Below are positions 6,758 to 8,374 of a stretch of 8,374 nucleotides of DNA, in pieces; the first letter of the stretch is position 1; the number at the start of each line of letters is the position of its first letter. Source of the DNA: Akkermansiaceae bacterium UBA3385 (GTDB lineage Bacteria > Verrucomicrobiota > Verrucomicrobiia > Verrucomicrobiales > Akkermansiaceae). Location of the stretch: assembly GCA_002358905.1 (NCBI GenBank), contig DEPT01000019.1, positions 1-8,374 on the forward strand, read 5' to 3'. Below the pieces are notes generated by a model. It was given only the letters and a program-made list of their open reading frames with translations. It had not been told where the DNA came from and searched no databases. Both the position numbers and the translations under genes were made by a program.

Positions 6758-6787
6758 ATTCTAACATGTTCAAATAAGTTGATTCAA
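6758..6787 (-). promoter_or_regulatory. Candidate promoter of the 387-residue gene, with TTGA/TCAA half-sites
   Basis: On the minus strand TTGAAT (6787-6782) and TAGAAT (6763-6758) are 18 bases apart, which would give a leader of about 30 bases before the ATG at 6721. The same stretch holds the palindrome AACATGTT (6763-6770) and the half-site series TCAA (6770-6773), TTGA (6779-6782), TCAA (6784-6787). A regulator may bind there. Confidence 0.35.
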
Positions 6788-6940
6788 GAAAAATAGTTAA
6801 GAAGATGAAATATTGACATAATGAGCTATGCAGAGGCGTGAGTAGTGGAGATTTTGATGCGTTTGTCAGTGTTGTTTTGTGCAGCGCCGGCAACATGAAG
6901 GAGCCGACTATAATATTAAGGTGATGCACATGGTTTTGGG

Positions 6941-6968
6941 TTGACTTGGCGGTGCGTGGTGGTATGAT
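6941..6968 (+). promoter_or_regulatory. Promoter of the Lrp-type regulator/aminotransferase operon
   Basis: TTGACT (6941-6946) and TATGAT (6963-6968) are 16 bases apart, a close match to the housekeeping consensus. Transcription would begin around 6975, only a few bases before the ATG at 6979. This decides the start of the gene: the upstream TTG at 6946 and the ATGs at 6964 and 6967 lie inside the promoter. The 220 bases to its left (6722-6940) contain no gene. Confidence 0.6.
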
Positions 6969-6978
6969 GTGTAAATCT

Positions 6979-7455
6979 ATGACACAGGATGCCCTTCTTA
7001 AGTTATTGGAGGCGGATGCGCGATTGAGCGACCAGCAGATTGCAGACCGCCTTGGTGTGGATGTTGCAACCGTGGCCGCTAAGCGAGCTGCTCTTGAGAA
7101 GGCTGGCCGCATTGTGGGCTATCAGGCCATTGTGAACGATGACGAGGAGGGTGTTTCTGCTTTTATTGAAGTGCGTTGTACGCCTGAGCGCGGTGGTGGG
7201 TTTGACCGCCTGGCCTCCCGCATTGCCCGGTTCAAGGAGGTGCGCAGCTGTTACCTGATTTCCGGCGGCTATGACCTGCTGGTCATGGTGGAGGCTCCCA
7301 CGCTGCTGGAGGTGGCCCGCTTTGTGAGCGAGAATCTGGCCAGCATGCAGGGTGTGATTTCTACTGCCACGCATTTTCGCCTGAAAACTTATAAGAACAA
7401 CGGTCTCCTGTATGCTGAGGAGCCCGAGGCTGAACGTCTCACCATTATTCCGTGA
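6979..7455 (+). CDS. Lrp/AsnC-family transcriptional regulator
   Basis: A 158-residue DNA-binding regulator of usual family length. Residues 4-48 form the AsnC-type winged helix-turn-helix (DALLKLLEADARLSDQQIA ... LGVDVATVAAKRAALEKAGRIVGY), with the recognition helix around 28-40. Residues about 55-140 form the ligand-binding RAM domain, with the conserved ISGGYDLLVMVEA strand-loop at 94-106, where effector amino acids bind at the dimer interface. The C-terminus (NNGLLYAEEPEAERLTIIP) is a slightly extended tail. The ATG at 6979 is chosen because it begins just ahead of the helix-turn-helix, as in relatives, and because the promoter covers earlier starts. The stop lies 2 bases before the aminotransferase start, so the two are almost surely cotranscribed. 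It probably responds to an amino acid and controls its own operon; both points are inferred. Confidence 0.9.
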   Translation: MTQDALLKLLEADARLSDQQIADRLGVDVATVAAKRAALEKAGRIVGYQAIVNDDEEGVSAFIEVRCTPERGGGFDRLASRIARFKEVRSCYLISGGYDLLVMVEAPTLLEVARFVSENLASMQGVISTATHFRLKTYKNNGLLYAEEPEAERLTIIP

Positions 7456-7457
7456 TT

Positions 7458-8374
7458 ATGGACTGGAGAAAGATGCTTTCCAAGCAGGTCATGGATATGC
7501 CGCGTTCCGGCATCCGTGAGTTTTTCGACTTGGCTACGGGCAGCAAGGATATTATCTCCCTGGGCGTTGGCGAGCCGGATTTCGTGACCCCTTGGAATAT
7601 CCGCGAGGCTGCCATTTCTTCCCTGGAGAAGGGACATACGACTTACACAAGTAACTATGGCCTGGAGAGTCTGCGCCGCGCTATCAGCAAGTATGTGGCG
7701 GATTTCTTCCATGTGGAATATGACCCGCTGTGTGAGATTTTGCCCACGGTGGGAGTGAGCGAGGCTATTGACCTGGCGCTGCGTTGTCTGCTGAATCCAG
7801 GGGATGAGGTGTTGTACCATGAGCCCTGCTATGTGAGCTACGCTCCCACGGTGATGATGGCTTACGGTACGCCCAAGGCGGTGGAGACGAGTATTGATGA
7901 TCTTTTTGCACTGAATCCAGCCAAACTGGAGGCTGCCATTACCCCGCGTACCAAGGTGCTGATGCTGAATTTTCCCACGAACCCCACGGGTTCTATTGCT
8001 CCGCGCAAGACGCTGGAGGAGATTGCTGCCATCTGTGTGAAGTACGACCTCTTTGTGTTGACGGATGAGATTTACTCCGAGCTTCGTTATGATGAGGAGG
8101 AGCACACTTCCATTGCAGCCCTGCCGGGTATGAAGGAGCGCACACTGTTGCTGCATGGTTTCTCCAAGGCATTTGCCATGACTGGCCTGCGCCTGGGTTA
8201 TGCCTGCGGACCGAAGGAGCTTATCGAGCAGATGATGAAGGTACATTCCTACACCATGATTTGCCCGACCATTACTTCCCAGGAGGCCGGTATCGAGGCG
8301 CTGGTGAATGGAACGCCCGCCATGCTGGAGATGCGCGACAGCTACCACAAGCGTCGTGACTACATTGTGGGGCG
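7458..8374 (+). CDS. PLP-dependent aminotransferase, class I/II (3' end outside window)
   Basis: The frame is open to the window edge, giving 305 residues; relatives have about 385-400, so the C-terminal small domain is missing from view. It is a fold-type I enzyme that moves an amino group between an amino acid and a 2-oxo acid, using pyridoxal phosphate in the cytoplasm. Visible landmarks: SGIREFFDLA (17-26), SLGVGEPDF (34-42) at the substrate entrance, NFPTNPTG (171-178) with Asn175, TDEIYSEL (202-209) with Asp203 contacting the PLP ring nitrogen, and FSKAFAMTGLRLGY (235-248) with the Schiff-base Lys237 and phosphate-binding Arg245. This is the PatA/aromatic and aspartate aminotransferase type; the substrate cannot be fixed without the C-terminal arginine region. 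The ATG at 7458, 2 bases after the regulator stop, is preferred. An ATG at 7473 with GGAG 4 bases ahead is an alternative and would remove 5 residues. Confidence 0.92.
   Translation, partial: MDWRKMLSKQVMDMPRSGIREFFDLATGSKDIISLGVGEPDFVTPWNIREAAISSLEKGHTTYTSNYGLESLRRAISKYVADFFHVEYDPLCEILPTVGVSEAIDLALRCLLNPGDEVLYHEPCYVSYAPTVMMAYGTPKAVETSIDDLFALNPAKLEAAITPRTKVLMLNFPTNPTGSIAPRKTLEEIAAICVKYDLFVLTDEIYSELRYDEEEHTSIAALPGMKERTLLLHGFSKAFAMTGLRLGYACGPKELIEQMMKVHSYTMICPTITSQEAGIEALVNGTPAMLEMRDSYHKRRDYIVG

Noticed and set aside
6813..6818. Perfect TTGACA -35 box upstream of the regulator
   Set aside because: No -10-like sequence lies 16-18 bases downstream, and the 6941-6968 promoter is much better placed.
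7389..8348. 319-residue minus-strand open frame
   Set aside because: It is antisense to an unmistakable aminotransferase with all catalytic motifs; its Gln/His/Arg-rich translation is an artefact.

Overview
The window looks like a piece of a chromosome from the Verrucomicrobiota, most likely an Akkermansia-type gut bacterium. The main clue is the end of the large surface protein: a PEP motif, a short Ala/Leu-rich segment and an RRRRK tail, the PEP-CTERM style typical of that phylum. Genes start with little or no Shine-Dalgarno sequence, and several promoter-like sequences sit almost on top of the start codons. The assignment rests on recognition of protein style, not on a marker gene.

Layout. 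Positions 1-526 hold no convincing gene but contain a cluster of compact hairpins that look like an intergenic repeat element. Positions 527-718 carry a short coding-like stretch with no good start, probably a gene remnant or a small orphan gene. A well-formed promoter with a perfect inverted repeat over its -10 precedes a 1057-residue secreted protein (885-4058). That protein has a signal peptide, a long beta-helix built from FxxN/GGAI repeats like those of chlamydial Pmp proteins, and a PEP-CTERM tail. A strong terminator follows it.

On the minus strand lie a DAACS-family sodium- or proton-coupled organic/amino acid symporter (4260-5414) with its own terminator, and upstream of it an unrecognised cysteine-rich 387-residue protein (5558-6721). 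The roughly 140 bases between them contain a tandem 12-base repeat and a hairpin.

After a 257-base divergent intergenic region, an Lrp/AsnC-family regulator (6979-7455) and a fold-type I PLP aminotransferase (7458 to the window edge, incomplete) run on the plus strand as a two-gene operon separated by 2 bases. The regulator probably senses an amino acid and controls the aminotransferase; the nearby transporter could supply substrates, but that link is only inferred from proximity.

No CRISPR array, transposase, complete tRNA or rRNA was found. No clearly new multi-gene system is evident. The points most worth a second look are the promoter/operator architecture with near-leaderless starts, two long perfect palindromes inside coding sequence, the orphan cysteine-rich protein and the 5' repeat cluster.
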